A stretch of DNA of 64,000 nt from Planctomycetota bacterium (GTDB taxonomy: Bacteria > Planctomycetota > PUPC01 > JACPCR01). This document shows, piece by piece, positions 33,931 through 42,230 of this stretch. Made by a program: the position numbers and the translations under genes. Under the pieces are notes generated by a model. That model had not been told where the DNA came from. It searched no databases and saw only the letters and a list, made by a program, of their open reading frames with translations. How positions within the stretch are numbered: position 1 is the stretch's first letter; every line of letters begins with the position of its first letter. Where the stretch lies: positions 16,809-80,808 of the forward strand of contig JACPCR010000066.1 of the NCBI GenBank assembly GCA_016179685.1. Reading direction: 5' to 3'.

Positions 33931-35131
33931 TCTCGTCAGGGTGGATTTCCACCGGGGAGAAGTCCGGCCGCGTTATATTCGCGCGGACGATCCGGACCTT
34001 CTGGCGCTCGCGGAGGCGCTGCTGGGAATCTTCCGCGACCACGCGGGCCGGCCGTACCATGAGCTGGATTCAGAACTGGAAGAATTCCTCGGGACGGGAA
34101 CGGCTTTCCTCTTGCACCGCGGTCTGGCCAAGCTGCTTCTCGACCGGTGCGAGTTCGCCACGGATGCCGCAGTCGAGCCCGAGCAGCTCCGCCGGGCCGT
34201 CTTCGAGGAGGCCGCGGCGGCCTACCGGAAATCCGGGCAGGAAGCATTCGATCGTGCCGGCATCCTGCTTCCGCTCGAAGCCCGGTTCGGCCTCGCGGCC
34301 GATTCCCTCGAAGGAGCGCTCTACGCCGACCTGAAGTCGGAACAGGTCTTGAAGGTGTTCGAGCCCTCTACGCCGGAGTGGCTGCTCCACCGTTACAACA
34401 CGGCGCTGGCACAGGCCGTCCTGCTTCGGGCCAGCGCCGTCAAGATTCGCATGACGGGCCAGACGCCATCGCACTACCGCGCCCTTTTCCGCAAGCTCAA
34501 GTTCTTCCAACTCCTCCACCGCATCGAGCGGACGGCCGACGGCGGCTACCTCATCCACATCGACGGTCCCCTATCACTCTTCAAGTCTTCGCAGCGCTAC
34601 GGCCTGCAAATGGCCGGCTTCCTCCCGACCCTGCTCCATCTCGACCAATGGACACTGGAGGCCTCTCTTCTCTGGGGCAAGCGGCATCGAGCGATGTCCT
34701 TCCGCCTCTCTCCGGACGATGGCCTCCTGCCGCACGGCAGCCTCCAGGCCCAGTGGCAGCCCGGGGAGATGTCCTGGCTGCCGGACCAGTTCGGAAAGCT
34801 CGAGTCCGGGTGGCAAATCTCTGCCGAAGCGGGGATTCTCGATCTCGGCGGGCAGGGCGTGCTCGCGCCCGATTACGTCTTCCGGCACGTCGATACCGGC
34901 GTGCAGGTTTTTCTGGAGATTTTCGGCTTCTGGCGTCGGGCCGCGCTCGAGCCCCGGATCGAGCTGCTCAAGAAGCACGGGCCCCGCAACCTCATCCTGG
35001 GCGTTGCCAAGGAGCTTTACGCCGATGAGATGAATCTCGCCAACGTGCCTGCCGAGGTCTACGTCTTTCGCAGCACGCCGGTCGCCCGGGAGGTCCTGGC
35101 TCTTCTCGAGAAGTTTCTGCAGGAAGCCTGA
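33917..35131 (+). CDS. Bax1/DUF790-family nuclease, partner of XPB
   Basis: 404 residues from GTG 33917, with GGAGGAGG directly upstream and 14 bases inside the helicase gene. The sequence matches DUF790 proteins (Bax1, binds archaeal XPB): LLTADLVRVDF-like opening (LTADLVRVDFHRGEVRPRYI), YRALFRKLKFFQLLHRIE in the middle, and a C-terminal nuclease-like domain with LAPDYVFRHVDTGVQVFLEI, FGFWRRAALEPRIELLKK, where the acidic D...E-x residues fit a PD-(D/E)xK-type active site. Bax1 nicks DNA 3' of lesions opened by XPB. It ends three bases before repeat R1. Confidence 0.9.
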   Translation: MLTADLVRVDFHRGEVRPRYIRADDPDLLALAEALLGIFRDHAGRPYHELDSELEEFLGTGTAFLLHRGLAKLLLDRCEFATDAAVEPEQLRRAVFEEAAAAYRKSGQEAFDRAGILLPLEARFGLAADSLEGALYADLKSEQVLKVFEPSTPEWLLHRYNTALAQAVLLRASAVKIRMTGQTPSHYRALFRKLKFFQLLHRIERTADGGYLIHIDGPLSLFKSSQRYGLQMAGFLPTLLHLDQWTLEASLLWGKRHRAMSFRLSPDDGLLPHGSLQAQWQPGEMSWLPDQFGKLESGWQISAEAGILDLGGQGVLAPDYVFRHVDTGVQVFLEIFGFWRRAALEPRIELLKKHGPRNLILGVAKELYADEMNLANVPAEVYVFRSTPVAREVLALLEKFLQEA

Positions 35132-35133
35132 AA

Positions 35134-35258
35134 ATGAAATCCACTTCGCCCTTCGGGCTCGCGGATTTCAGAGCCAGGACTGGCCCGGCTTCGCAGGCCC
35201 AACCCTGGCGGGTCAGCAGAAGTTTTTATTGAAATCCGCCTGCCGGCGGATTTCACAA
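35134..35258. repeat. Dispersed repeat R1, copy B (inverted)
   Basis: Reverse-complement counterpart of 9337-9462: TTCGCCCTTCGGGCTCGCGG, CCAACCCTGGCGGGTCAGCA and a terminal GAAATCCGCCTGCCGGCGGA. It lies two bases behind the bax1 stop codon. The two copies differ at scattered positions, including a compensated change in the GCCTGTCGGC/GCCTGCCGGC tip. Confidence 0.85.
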
Positions 35259-35447
35259 GAAACGCAGACGCCCGGAGGGCGGCGGCATTTCTCCTAAGGG
35301 AATTCCGGGGAGGTCGCCGCGCCTGTGCGCGGTTGTCTTGCAGCGCCCGCCCTTTCTGTTATCCTAAAATTCAGTCCGGGGTTGCATGGTCGCCGCTTCG
35401 AGGGGGTTGGCGACTTCGTGGGGAGGTCGATAGGTGAGGCCCGCTTC

Positions 35448-36299
35448 ATGAATCCGCTCTGGTCAACGCTGCGATTTCTGGTGCTTCTTGCGTCCGCGCC
35501 GGTCTTGGCCGACACGGTGTTTCTCAAGGATGGGACGAAACGAGAGGGCAAAGTCGTGGCCGAGAAGGACGCCGAGATCGCGTTTTCCGTCGGCCTGGGA
35601 GAGATGTTCGTCGAGGTGCTGATCCCGAGGGCCAGCATCGACCGCATCGAGCGCGCCACGACTCGGAACGAGCAGCTCCTGGAGGAATACCGGGACCGCC
35701 TGGCCCGTTTGGACGACACGCGGGCCCAGTCGTGGTATGAGCTGGGCGCGTGGTGCGATCAGCAGCCCTATCTGTCGCGGCAGGCCTCGCGGGCCTACGA
35801 GACGGCGATCGAGCTGGACCCGGACCACGCGGCCGCGCGCCAGAAGCTCGGCTTCGTTCGTTACCGCGACGAATGGATGCCGGCGGAGAAGGCTCTCCAT
35901 GCCCAACAGGCGGAGGAGGCTCAGGAGGCGGAGGGAGGCCGCGACCGCACCCGCGAGCTGATTGATGCGGCCTTCCAGCAGTCCGCAGAATCGTTGCGAG
36001 ACCGCGCTCTCCGCGCGGAAGCCGAGCTCGCCGCCGAGCGCAAGATGCGACAGCACGCGGAGCACCGGATTCAGGAGCTGGAAGACCGGCTGGACCGGCT
36101 CGAACGAGAGGTCGGCCGGCCGCGCGCCAGTTCCACGCTCGAGCGCCGGCCCATCATCATTCTGGGCGATCGCTGTTGTGCCCGATTTCCCCATCCGGGC
36201 ACCGACTGCAAGGGCAGGCCCCTGCCGGGAGAAAAACCTTCGGACGTTCCGAAGACCGAAACCAAGGTGAGCCCGAGCATCCCGGCTGCCGAGCCCTGA
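35448..36299 (+). CDS. Secreted protein with TPR-like and coiled-coil segments
   Basis: 283 residues from ATG 35448. Signal peptide (WSTLRFLVLLASAPVLA), then a short beta domain common in Planctomycete-type proteins (DTVFLKDGTKREGKVV), a TPR-like helical pair (SRAYETAIELDPDHAAARQK followed by LGFVRYRDEWMPAE), and a long charged coiled coil (about residues 150-220, ELAAERKMRQHAEHRIQELE). The tail is Pro-rich with three cysteines. It probably sits in the periplasm or envelope; no enzyme motif is present. Confidence 0.8.
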   Translation: MNPLWSTLRFLVLLASAPVLADTVFLKDGTKREGKVVAEKDAEIAFSVGLGEMFVEVLIPRASIDRIERATTRNEQLLEEYRDRLARLDDTRAQSWYELGAWCDQQPYLSRQASRAYETAIELDPDHAAARQKLGFVRYRDEWMPAEKALHAQQAEEAQEAEGGRDRTRELIDAAFQQSAESLRDRALRAEAELAAERKMRQHAEHRIQELEDRLDRLEREVGRPRASSTLERRPIIILGDRCCARFPHPGTDCKGRPLPGEKPSDVPKTETKVSPSIPAAEP

Positions 36300-36576
36300 C
36301 GAGGAAGCGAGAGGCACCGAAGACGGGTGTCTCGCATCCCTGTTCAGCAGTGCACCAGCACTTCCGGACGCGAGGGACAGCGAAGCCGCGGGACGGACGA
36401 ACAGACGCGGCGTCCTGACCTTGTTTCATGACGTCCTCCTGCTCGTCCTCGAAACGCGAGCGGACTCTTCGACGTCGAGGACGAACACACACGGCAGTCC
36501 GAGACGTGTCTCCTTTGTGACGGTCTTGAATCTTGCTGACGTCGAGTAAGAGATTCCAGGGAAAGGAGTTTGCTTC
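36300..36576. other. Intergenic spacer upstream of leuB
   Basis: 277 bases without a gene. At 36347-36360 a short AGTGC-ACCA-GCACT tip occurs, the same as the hairpin family, but the flanking arms do not pair. A GGAAAGGAG ribosome site near 36560 serves leuB. Confidence 0.5.
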
Positions 36577-37638
36577 ATGTATGAGATTGGCGTCATTCCG
36601 GGGGATGGAACGGGTCCGGAGGTCACTCGCGAGGCCGTCAAGGTTCTTCACGCCGTTGCCCAGAAGAAGGGCTTTCGCGTCCACCTGGAAACCTACGATT
36701 TCGGCGGCGAGCGATACCTTCGGACGGGCGAAGTCCTGCCGGACTCCGCGCTGCAAGAGTTCCGCCGGTTTCACGCCATGCTTCTGGGGGCCGTGGGCCA
36801 CCCGGACGTGAAGCCCGGCATTCTAGAGAAGGGCCTGCTATTGCGCATCCGATTCGAGCTTCAGCAGTACATCAACCTCCGGCCCGTCAAGCTGTACCCC
36901 GGCGTCGATTGTCCGCTCAAGAACAAGGGGCCCGAGCACATCAACTTCACCATTGTCCGCGAGAACAATGAGGGGCTCTATTCCGGGGCCGGCGGGTTTC
37001 TCCGCAAGGGCACCGCGGAGGAAGTGGCCATACAGGAGATGATCAATACGCGGCCCGGGGTGGAACGCTGCGTCCGCTGGGCGTTCCAGTACACTCGCAA
37101 GTACGGCACGAAGAGTCCCAAGACCCTCACTCTCGTCGCGAAGACGAACGTGCTCACCTTCGCCCACGACCTCTGGGAGCGCTGCTTCCATGAGGTGGGC
37201 AAGGCGGATTTCCCGGACATCAAGCGCGACTATGCGCACGTGGATGCGACGTGCATGTGGATGGTCAAGAACCCGGAATTTTTCGATGTGATCGTGACGG
37301 AGAACATGTTCGGCGACATCATCACGGACCTCGGCGCCATGATCCAGGGGGGGCTCGGCATCGCCGCAGGCGGCAACATCAACCCGGAAGGGGTCTCCAT
37401 GTTCGAGCCCATCGGAGGCAGCGCGCCCAAGTACACCGGAAAAGGCGTGATCAACCCGCTGGCCGCCATCTGCTCCATGGGCATGATGTTGCAGCACCTC
37501 GGTGAGGAAGAGGCCGCCCGGTCCGTCGAAGACGCCGTCAAGTTCGTCACCGCCAAGAAAATACAGAGCCTGAGCGCCGGCAAGATGGGTTATTCAACCT
37601 CGGAGGTGGGCGACCTGGTCGCCAGCGCGCTGGCGTAG
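36577..37638 (+). CDS. leuB: 3-isopropylmalate dehydrogenase-type decarboxylating dehydrogenase
   Basis: 353 residues with GGAAAGGAG upstream. Features of the isocitrate/isopropylmalate dehydrogenase family: IGVIPGDGTGPEVTREAVKV at the start, LLGAVGHPDVKPG, the substrate loop IVRENNEGLYSGAGG, the metal-binding FDVIVTENMFGDIITDLGA, and the NAD site GGSAPKYTGKGVINPLA. It oxidises and decarboxylates 3-isopropylmalate in leucine synthesis. RENNEGLY is closer to the group that also contains tartrate and homoisocitrate dehydrogenases, so substrate is not certain. No other leu gene is nearby. Confidence 0.88.
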   Translation: MYEIGVIPGDGTGPEVTREAVKVLHAVAQKKGFRVHLETYDFGGERYLRTGEVLPDSALQEFRRFHAMLLGAVGHPDVKPGILEKGLLLRIRFELQQYINLRPVKLYPGVDCPLKNKGPEHINFTIVRENNEGLYSGAGGFLRKGTAEEVAIQEMINTRPGVERCVRWAFQYTRKYGTKSPKTLTLVAKTNVLTFAHDLWERCFHEVGKADFPDIKRDYAHVDATCMWMVKNPEFFDVIVTENMFGDIITDLGAMIQGGLGIAAGGNINPEGVSMFEPIGGSAPKYTGKGVINPLAAICSMGMMLQHLGEEEAARSVEDAVKFVTAKKIQSLSAGKMGYSTSEVGDLVASALA

Positions 37639-37753
37639 CGAAGCGCGTGAGCGCTTCGGCTCTTGGAGTTTCGTAACGAAGCGCGTGAGCGCTTCGGCGG
37701 GGCCGGACGCGTGCGAGTCGAGAATTTTCGTAGCGAAGCGCGCGAGCGCCTCG
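37639..37753. repeat. Three CGAAGCGC-GTGA-GCGCTTCG hairpins
   Basis: A 20-base palindromic unit (CGAAGCGCGTGAGCGCTTCG) at 37639-37658, an identical copy at 37677-37696, and a diverged copy at 37734-37753. It fills the space between leuB and argJ; the first starts at the base after the leuB stop. The ends resemble the AGCGAAGCGCT termini of repeat R3 near 56.2 and 61.4 kb. Confidence 0.8.
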
Positions 37754-37776
37754 GCTGCGTCCGAGAGGGACTAATC

Positions 37777-39024
37777 GTGGATTGGCGTAAACGTTCCATG
37801 GGCACACCTGACGCCATTGAAGCCGTTCCCGGCGGCGTTCTCGCTGCGCGGGGATTCCGCGCCGCGGGGGTCCCTTGCGGAATCAAGCAGAGAAAAGGCC
37901 AGCCCGATCTCGCCTTGGTCGTCGCAGACGGTCCGGCCGCCGCCGCTGGCACCTTGACCCTCAATCACGTCAAGGCCGCACCGGTCCGCTGGTGTCGGAA
38001 AATCCTCCGGCGGAATCGGCCCGTGCGGGCCATCGTGGTCAACAGCGGCAACGCCAATGCCTGCACCGGCTCCCGCGGGGACGCGGATGCTGCGGCCACG
38101 GCCGAATTCGCTGCGGCCCGACTCGCCGTCTCCCCTGAAGAGGTCCTGGTCTCCTCCACCGGTGTGATCGGCCACTACCTGCCGATGGAGAAGGTCCAGA
38201 AGGGCATCGACCGCGCGGCCGGGGCCCTTGCACGGGGGCCCGAGGCTGGAAGCCGGTTCGCTCAGGCCATCCTCACCACCGATACACGGCGCAAAGAGTT
38301 CGCCGTCCGGGTGTCGTGCGGCCGGGCGCAATTCTTTGTCGGCGGCTGCGCCAAGGGAGCGGGGATGATCGGACCCCGCATGGCCACGATGCTGGCCTAT
38401 GTGACGACGGACGCTCGGGTGGAGGCGGCGGCACTTCGGCGGGCCCTCGGCCGCGCGGTCCAGCAATCCTTCAATGCCATCAGCGTGGACGGGCACACCA
38501 GCACGAATGATACCGCGGTGATCCTATCGAGCGGGTCCTCCGGCGTGGCCATTCGGTCGCCGCGCCTGTGCGCCCTGTTCCAGGCCGCTCTGGACCGCGT
38601 CACCCTCGAGCTGGCCAAGGCCATTGTCCGCGATGGCGAGGGTGCGACCAAGCTCGTCCAAATCCAGGTCGCCGGGGCCAGAAGCCACGCGGAGGCCCGC
38701 CGGATCGCCCATACCATGGCGCGGTCGCCCCTCAACATGACCGCCATTCACGGGGGAGACCCGAACTGGGGACGGTTCGTCTCCTCCGCCGGCTACGCCG
38801 GGCCCCGGCTCGTGGAAGCTCGGACTCAATTGTTCATCAATGGCCTCCCCGCGTATCTCCATGGATTGCCGGCCGCCACCCCCGTGGAGAAGCTGGCCGC
38901 CGAGATGCGCCGGCCGGAAATCACGCTCCTCCTCGACCTCGGGCTCGGGCGCGGCATCGCCACGGTCTGGGGCTGCGATCTTTCCCGTGATTACATTACC
39001 ATCAACGCCGATTACCATACGTGA
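37777..39024 (+). CDS. argJ: Bifunctional glutamate N-acetyltransferase/ornithine acetyltransferase
   Basis: 415 residues from GTG 37777, which has GAGAGGGA at correct distance; ATG 37798 is a possible start. The family hallmarks are VNSGNANACTG, the oxyanion STGVIG, the autoprocessing site KGAGMIGPRMATMLAYVTTD, where the second Thr of ATML becomes the nucleophile after self-cleavage, and GDPNWGRFVSSAGYAG near the end. It recycles acetyl from N-acetylornithine to glutamate in arginine synthesis. KGAGMIGPRMA differs slightly from the usual KGSGMIAPNMA. No other arg gene is in the window. Confidence 0.95.
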   Translation: MDWRKRSMGTPDAIEAVPGGVLAARGFRAAGVPCGIKQRKGQPDLALVVADGPAAAAGTLTLNHVKAAPVRWCRKILRRNRPVRAIVVNSGNANACTGSRGDADAAATAEFAAARLAVSPEEVLVSSTGVIGHYLPMEKVQKGIDRAAGALARGPEAGSRFAQAILTTDTRRKEFAVRVSCGRAQFFVGGCAKGAGMIGPRMATMLAYVTTDARVEAAALRRALGRAVQQSFNAISVDGHTSTNDTAVILSSGSSGVAIRSPRLCALFQAALDRVTLELAKAIVRDGEGATKLVQIQVAGARSHAEARRIAHTMARSPLNMTAIHGGDPNWGRFVSSAGYAGPRLVEARTQLFINGLPAYLHGLPAATPVEKLAAEMRRPEITLLLDLGLGRGIATVWGCDLSRDYITINADYHT

Positions 39025-39038
39025 CGCGGCCGGGTAGG

Positions 39039-39072
39039 CGAGCTCGGAAGTGCGTCCGCACTTCCGAGCTCG
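39039..39072. terminator. AGTGC-tip hairpin behind argJ
   Basis: Perfect 15-bp stem (CGAGCTCGGAAGTGC / GCACTTCCGAGCTCG) around loop GTCC, 14 bases behind argJ and upstream of the Clp_N protein. No T-run follows. Member of the family with invariant tip and differing stems. Confidence 0.7.
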
Positions 39073-39100
39073 TGTGCTGCTTCTTGGGAAGACGAAGACG

Positions 39101-40627
39101 ATGAGTGAACTTCTGACGGATCGTGCTGTTCTCTGCCTGGCACACGCCCAGGAAGAGGCCAAGAAACTCCAGCATGACGCTATCCGGACCGAACATATCC
39201 TGCTGGGGCTTCTCCGGGAGGGCGGCGGTCTCGCATGCGCCATACTCCAGAATGTTCCCATCGATCTGAGCGCGTTGCGTGAGGAGATACTCAAGGGGTG
39301 TCCACCCGGCCAAGCCGTGGGTTCGGGGAATCCGCCGCCGTCTGCGCTCTACAAGAAGGTCCTGGAACTGGCTTCGGAGGAGAGCCGCAACCTGGGCCAC
39401 CCCTACATCGGAACCGAACATCTGCTTCTCGGGCTGCTGCGGGAAAATGAGGGGATCGCCGGCCTGGCTCTCCGATCCTTGGGCATCAGCCTTGAAAAAG
39501 CTCGTCAATGGCTGCTCACCCTTGTCCAGGCCTCCGGAGCTTCACCCGCGGCGGCTGCACCAAAGGCGAGCCAGAGCGACAAGGCATCCGCTGATTCCTC
39601 CCATGCCGCTGCGGAAGGACGCTCGACACCCTCCCCGCTGCCCGATGCCCTCTTCGAGCGGGTGACCCAGCGTGTGCGAAAGTGCCTGGAGAACGCCCAG
39701 CAAGAAGCTCTCAAACGCAACCACCCGTTCGTGGGGACCGAACACCTCCTTCTGGGGCTGTTGCGGGACGAGAGTGGTGTGGCCTGCTCCGTTCTCAAGA
39801 AGCTCGGGGTCGAGTTCAAGGCGATCCAGGAGGCGGTGGACCGGCACACGCCGCCGGGGAAGGGCCCGGTCAAAGGCGAAGTCGCCTACTCGGCTCGTGC
39901 CTTGAGAGTGCTTCAATGGGCCTACCGTGAAGCCCAGAACATGCAGCACCGCTACGTGGGGACCGAGCACCTGCTTCTCGGCCTGCTCCGGGAGGAGCAG
40001 TGCATCGCCGCACAGGTTCTTCATGGACTCGGTTCGCGTTACCAGGCCGTGCGGGAGGAGATCGTGAAAATCCTCGGGATCGAATCGTCTCCTCGCTCAC
40101 GTGAAGGCAAGGGCGCGTCCGAGCCGGCCCGCCGGGAGACCACTTCCAAGAAGCAGCCGGCGCGGTCCGACGCCCCGGTACGCGGTGCGGGACCTCCTGC
40201 GGCCGATCCGGCGGCGGGCGTTGCTTCCGGTGCCCGGATTCGTTCCGAATACAGCCGCGATGCGGCGGAGATCGTCGCTCAGATTCAGGAGGTCGAGCGG
40301 CAGAAACAACTGGCCATCCAGCAGGAGAAATTCGAGGAAGCCGGGCGATGTCGTGACCAGCTTCTCGCTCTTTCCGAAAAGCTCGAAGGCGCGCTCAAGG
40401 GAAACCACACCGTCACGTTCACCTATGACGACGAGACGGTTCAATCGGTGCTGCAGCTCATGAGGCGCTACTGGCAGCTCAAGTCGGAAGGAGTGGACGA
40501 CGCCGAGATATTGAACTGGATCAAGCTGCAGTTCTTCCGGCTTCCAGAATTCGCCCTGGCCCGTCAGCCCCGGAAGCGGCAACCTCCGCCTCCGCCGCAG
40601 GAGAAGGGTCCGGCATCCGCCAGCTAA
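39101..40627 (+). CDS. Four-repeat Clp_N protein with UVR motif, no AAA+ domain
   Basis: 508 residues from ATG 39101. Clp_N repeats are marked by TEHILLGLL at residue 30, TEHLLLGLL at about 105, 213 and 288: two complete ClpC-like N-domains separated by an Ala/Ser linker. Residues 395-430 form a UVR-type coiled motif (EIVAQIQEVERQKQLAIQQE, then KFEEAGRCRDQLLAL), as in ClpC and McsA, followed by an acidic segment and a Pro-rich tail (QPPPPPQEKG). No Walker A or AAA+ module exists, so it cannot unfold proteins alone. It probably binds ClpC adaptors or substrates as a scaffold or competitor. ClpC itself is not in the window. Confidence 0.88.
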   Translation: MSELLTDRAVLCLAHAQEEAKKLQHDAIRTEHILLGLLREGGGLACAILQNVPIDLSALREEILKGCPPGQAVGSGNPPPSALYKKVLELASEESRNLGHPYIGTEHLLLGLLRENEGIAGLALRSLGISLEKARQWLLTLVQASGASPAAAAPKASQSDKASADSSHAAAEGRSTPSPLPDALFERVTQRVRKCLENAQQEALKRNHPFVGTEHLLLGLLRDESGVACSVLKKLGVEFKAIQEAVDRHTPPGKGPVKGEVAYSARALRVLQWAYREAQNMQHRYVGTEHLLLGLLREEQCIAAQVLHGLGSRYQAVREEIVKILGIESSPRSREGKGASEPARRETTSKKQPARSDAPVRGAGPPAADPAAGVASGARIRSEYSRDAAEIVAQIQEVERQKQLAIQQEKFEEAGRCRDQLLALSEKLEGALKGNHTVTFTYDDETVQSVLQLMRRYWQLKSEGVDDAEILNWIKLQFFRLPEFALARQPRKRQPPPPPQEKGPASAS

Positions 40628-40773
40628 GGTTCAGCGGTGGGAACGAGGGGACGTATTTCCACGGCTGAACATGAGGATCGCACGCGCAGCCGTTGACTCG
40701 TGGAACGCGGAAGTCCCTTCTGTTACATTCTTGCGTAAAGAGAGTGTCCTTTTCTCCTCTCGGGTTCAGAGTC

Positions 40774-41166
40774 ATGTCCCTTGGAAAGGCCATCAAGCTC
40801 GCTCGAATTCAGTGTGGGGTTTCCCAGAAGGACCTGGCCAGCCGTACCGGAATCCCTATCTGGACGCTTTCGAAGATCGAGACCGGTCGCACGGTGCGCA
40901 TCCGGCCGGATAACCTCCGGGTGATCACCGAGGTTCTCGGAACATCCACGGATGCGCTCATGGCGCAGGTTGGGGGTCGAGAGGTGGATTCGTCCCAGAA
41001 GGAGTTGGAACGGCGGATTTCGGACCTGGACGAGCGGCTGAAGATTCTCGATGAGGACGGCCTGGCGAAGATAGCCTCGTACATCGAGTTCCTCATCGTG
41101 GAACAGCGCCGTGCGCCGGTCACGGCCAGAGCGACACCACCCTCCGATACCGCGCCGACCCGTTAG
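40774..41166 (+). CDS. XRE-family DNA-binding protein
   Basis: 130 residues from ATG 40774. An N-terminal helix-turn-helix is clear: AIKLARIQCGVSQKDLASRT, GIPIWTLSKIETGRT, then RPDNLRVITEVLGTSTDALM, the usual XRE five-helix shape. The C-terminal half is a charged coiled segment (ELERRISDLDERLKILDEDG, IASYIEFLIVEQR) likely used for dimerisation. Target unknown. It overlaps nothing and may be co-expressed with the protease gene 67 bases downstream. Confidence 0.88.
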   Translation: MSLGKAIKLARIQCGVSQKDLASRTGIPIWTLSKIETGRTVRIRPDNLRVITEVLGTSTDALMAQVGGREVDSSQKELERRISDLDERLKILDEDGLAKIASYIEFLIVEQRRAPVTARATPPSDTAPTR

Positions 41167-41233
41167 CGGAGCTTCGTTGTGGGCTCTGCGAGTGGTCAAG
41201 ACCGTATGCGGGTCAGATCGGCCGCACGGGCGT

Positions 41234-42184
41234 ATGCAGCAGTATCACCAGCGTACCCGTTCCCTGTCGTTCAGTCTTCTCCTCGTCCTTCCGTTGCTCG
41301 CGTTCTACGAGGCCTGGCTGCTTTTTTTCCGGCCGTCGGTCGTCAACGCGGCCGGGGTGGCCCTGAAGCTGCCCATGGAGTACCTCGCCCGGATTTTCCA
41401 GCATTTCGGCAGCACCAATTTTCTCAATGCCACCCTCCTGTTCAATCTGGTCCTGATCGGAATCTTTTTCGTCGCTTATTACCGCACGCGGAAACAGGGA
41501 GATGTCCCGTTCGGCCTCTTCGTCCCCCTGCTCCTCGAGAGCGCGCTCTACGGTCTCCTCCTGGGCCGCGTCGTCCTCTGGATCATGCAGCTCCCTTCCC
41601 TGGTGTCCTCCGGCCGGCTGGCGATGTCCCAGCCGGCGACCGGAACGTTCGACTCGATCATGCTTTCGGTGGGCGCCGGGGTCTATGAGGAAATCTTCTT
41701 CAGACTGCTCCTTGTCGGGGGGCTGTATGTGGCCGGCATCCTGATCTTCGATCGAGGCAAAGCGAATCTCGCGCTGGCGATGCTTCTGGCCGCGGCCGTT
41801 TTTCTCGCCGCGCTGAAGCAGTTCGCCATGAGCACGGGGCCTCTGACCTGGCCGGGTTTCGCCGGCGGGTTGATCCGGGATGCGCTTCTGATTGCCGCGG
41901 CCGAAGCCCTGGTTCTCGGGCTTCACGCCTTTCTCATCTGGCTGCTCAAGAATCTGGGATTGAAGCCGCCCACGGCCGTCGGCTGTGCCAGCGTCTTCCT
42001 CGGCGCCCTCCTGTTCTCCGCCTTCCATCACGTGGGGCCCCTCGGATATCCCCTGGAAGCCCGCGCCTTCTTCTTCCGCTTCCTCGCCGGCCTGATCCTC
42101 TCCCTCATCTACCAGGTCCGTGGCCTCGGCGTCGCCGTCTATACCCACGCCTTTTACGATATCCTCGTCGTCTTCAGCCGTTAG
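41234..42184 (+). CDS. CPBP/CAAX-type intramembrane metalloprotease
   Basis: 316 residues with about eight hydrophobic segments. The CPBP motifs are present: EEIFFRLLL (EExxxR), FHHVG and a final HAFYD. These form the membrane-embedded active site of CAAX-type proteases, which in bacteria process peptides or act in stress and bacteriocin immunity. ATG 41234 is chosen because the first hydrophobic helix follows directly; codons upstream are Arg/Pro-rich. The stop codon lies in the arm of the 42181-42230 hairpin. Confidence 0.88.
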   Translation: MQQYHQRTRSLSFSLLLVLPLLAFYEAWLLFFRPSVVNAAGVALKLPMEYLARIFQHFGSTNFLNATLLFNLVLIGIFFVAYYRTRKQGDVPFGLFVPLLLESALYGLLLGRVVLWIMQLPSLVSSGRLAMSQPATGTFDSIMLSVGAGVYEEIFFRLLLVGGLYVAGILIFDRGKANLALAMLLAAAVFLAALKQFAMSTGPLTWPGFAGGLIRDALLIAAAEALVLGLHAFLIWLLKNLGLKPPTAVGCASVFLGALLFSAFHHVGPLGYPLEARAFFFRFLAGLILSLIYQVRGLGVAVYTHAFYDILVVFSR

Positions 42185-42230
42185 CAGAGGCGGAGGGAAG
42201 TGCATCAGCACCTCCCTCCGCCTCTGCTAA
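42181..42230. terminator. 23-bp AGTGC-tip hairpin shared by two convergent genes
   Basis: Left arm 42181-42203 (TTAGCAGAGGCGGAGGGAAG then TGC), loop ATCA, right arm 42208-42230, one G-U mismatch in 23 pairs. The protease stop codon (42182-42184) is in the left arm and the glnE stop codon (42205-42207) is in the loop and tip, so the last codons of glnE are encoded by the hairpin. It probably ends both transcripts. Confidence 0.75.

Noticed and set aside
36340..36380. Another member of the AGTGC-tip hairpin family
   Set aside because: Only the five-base tip pairs; the flanking arms do not complement, so it is not counted as a member.
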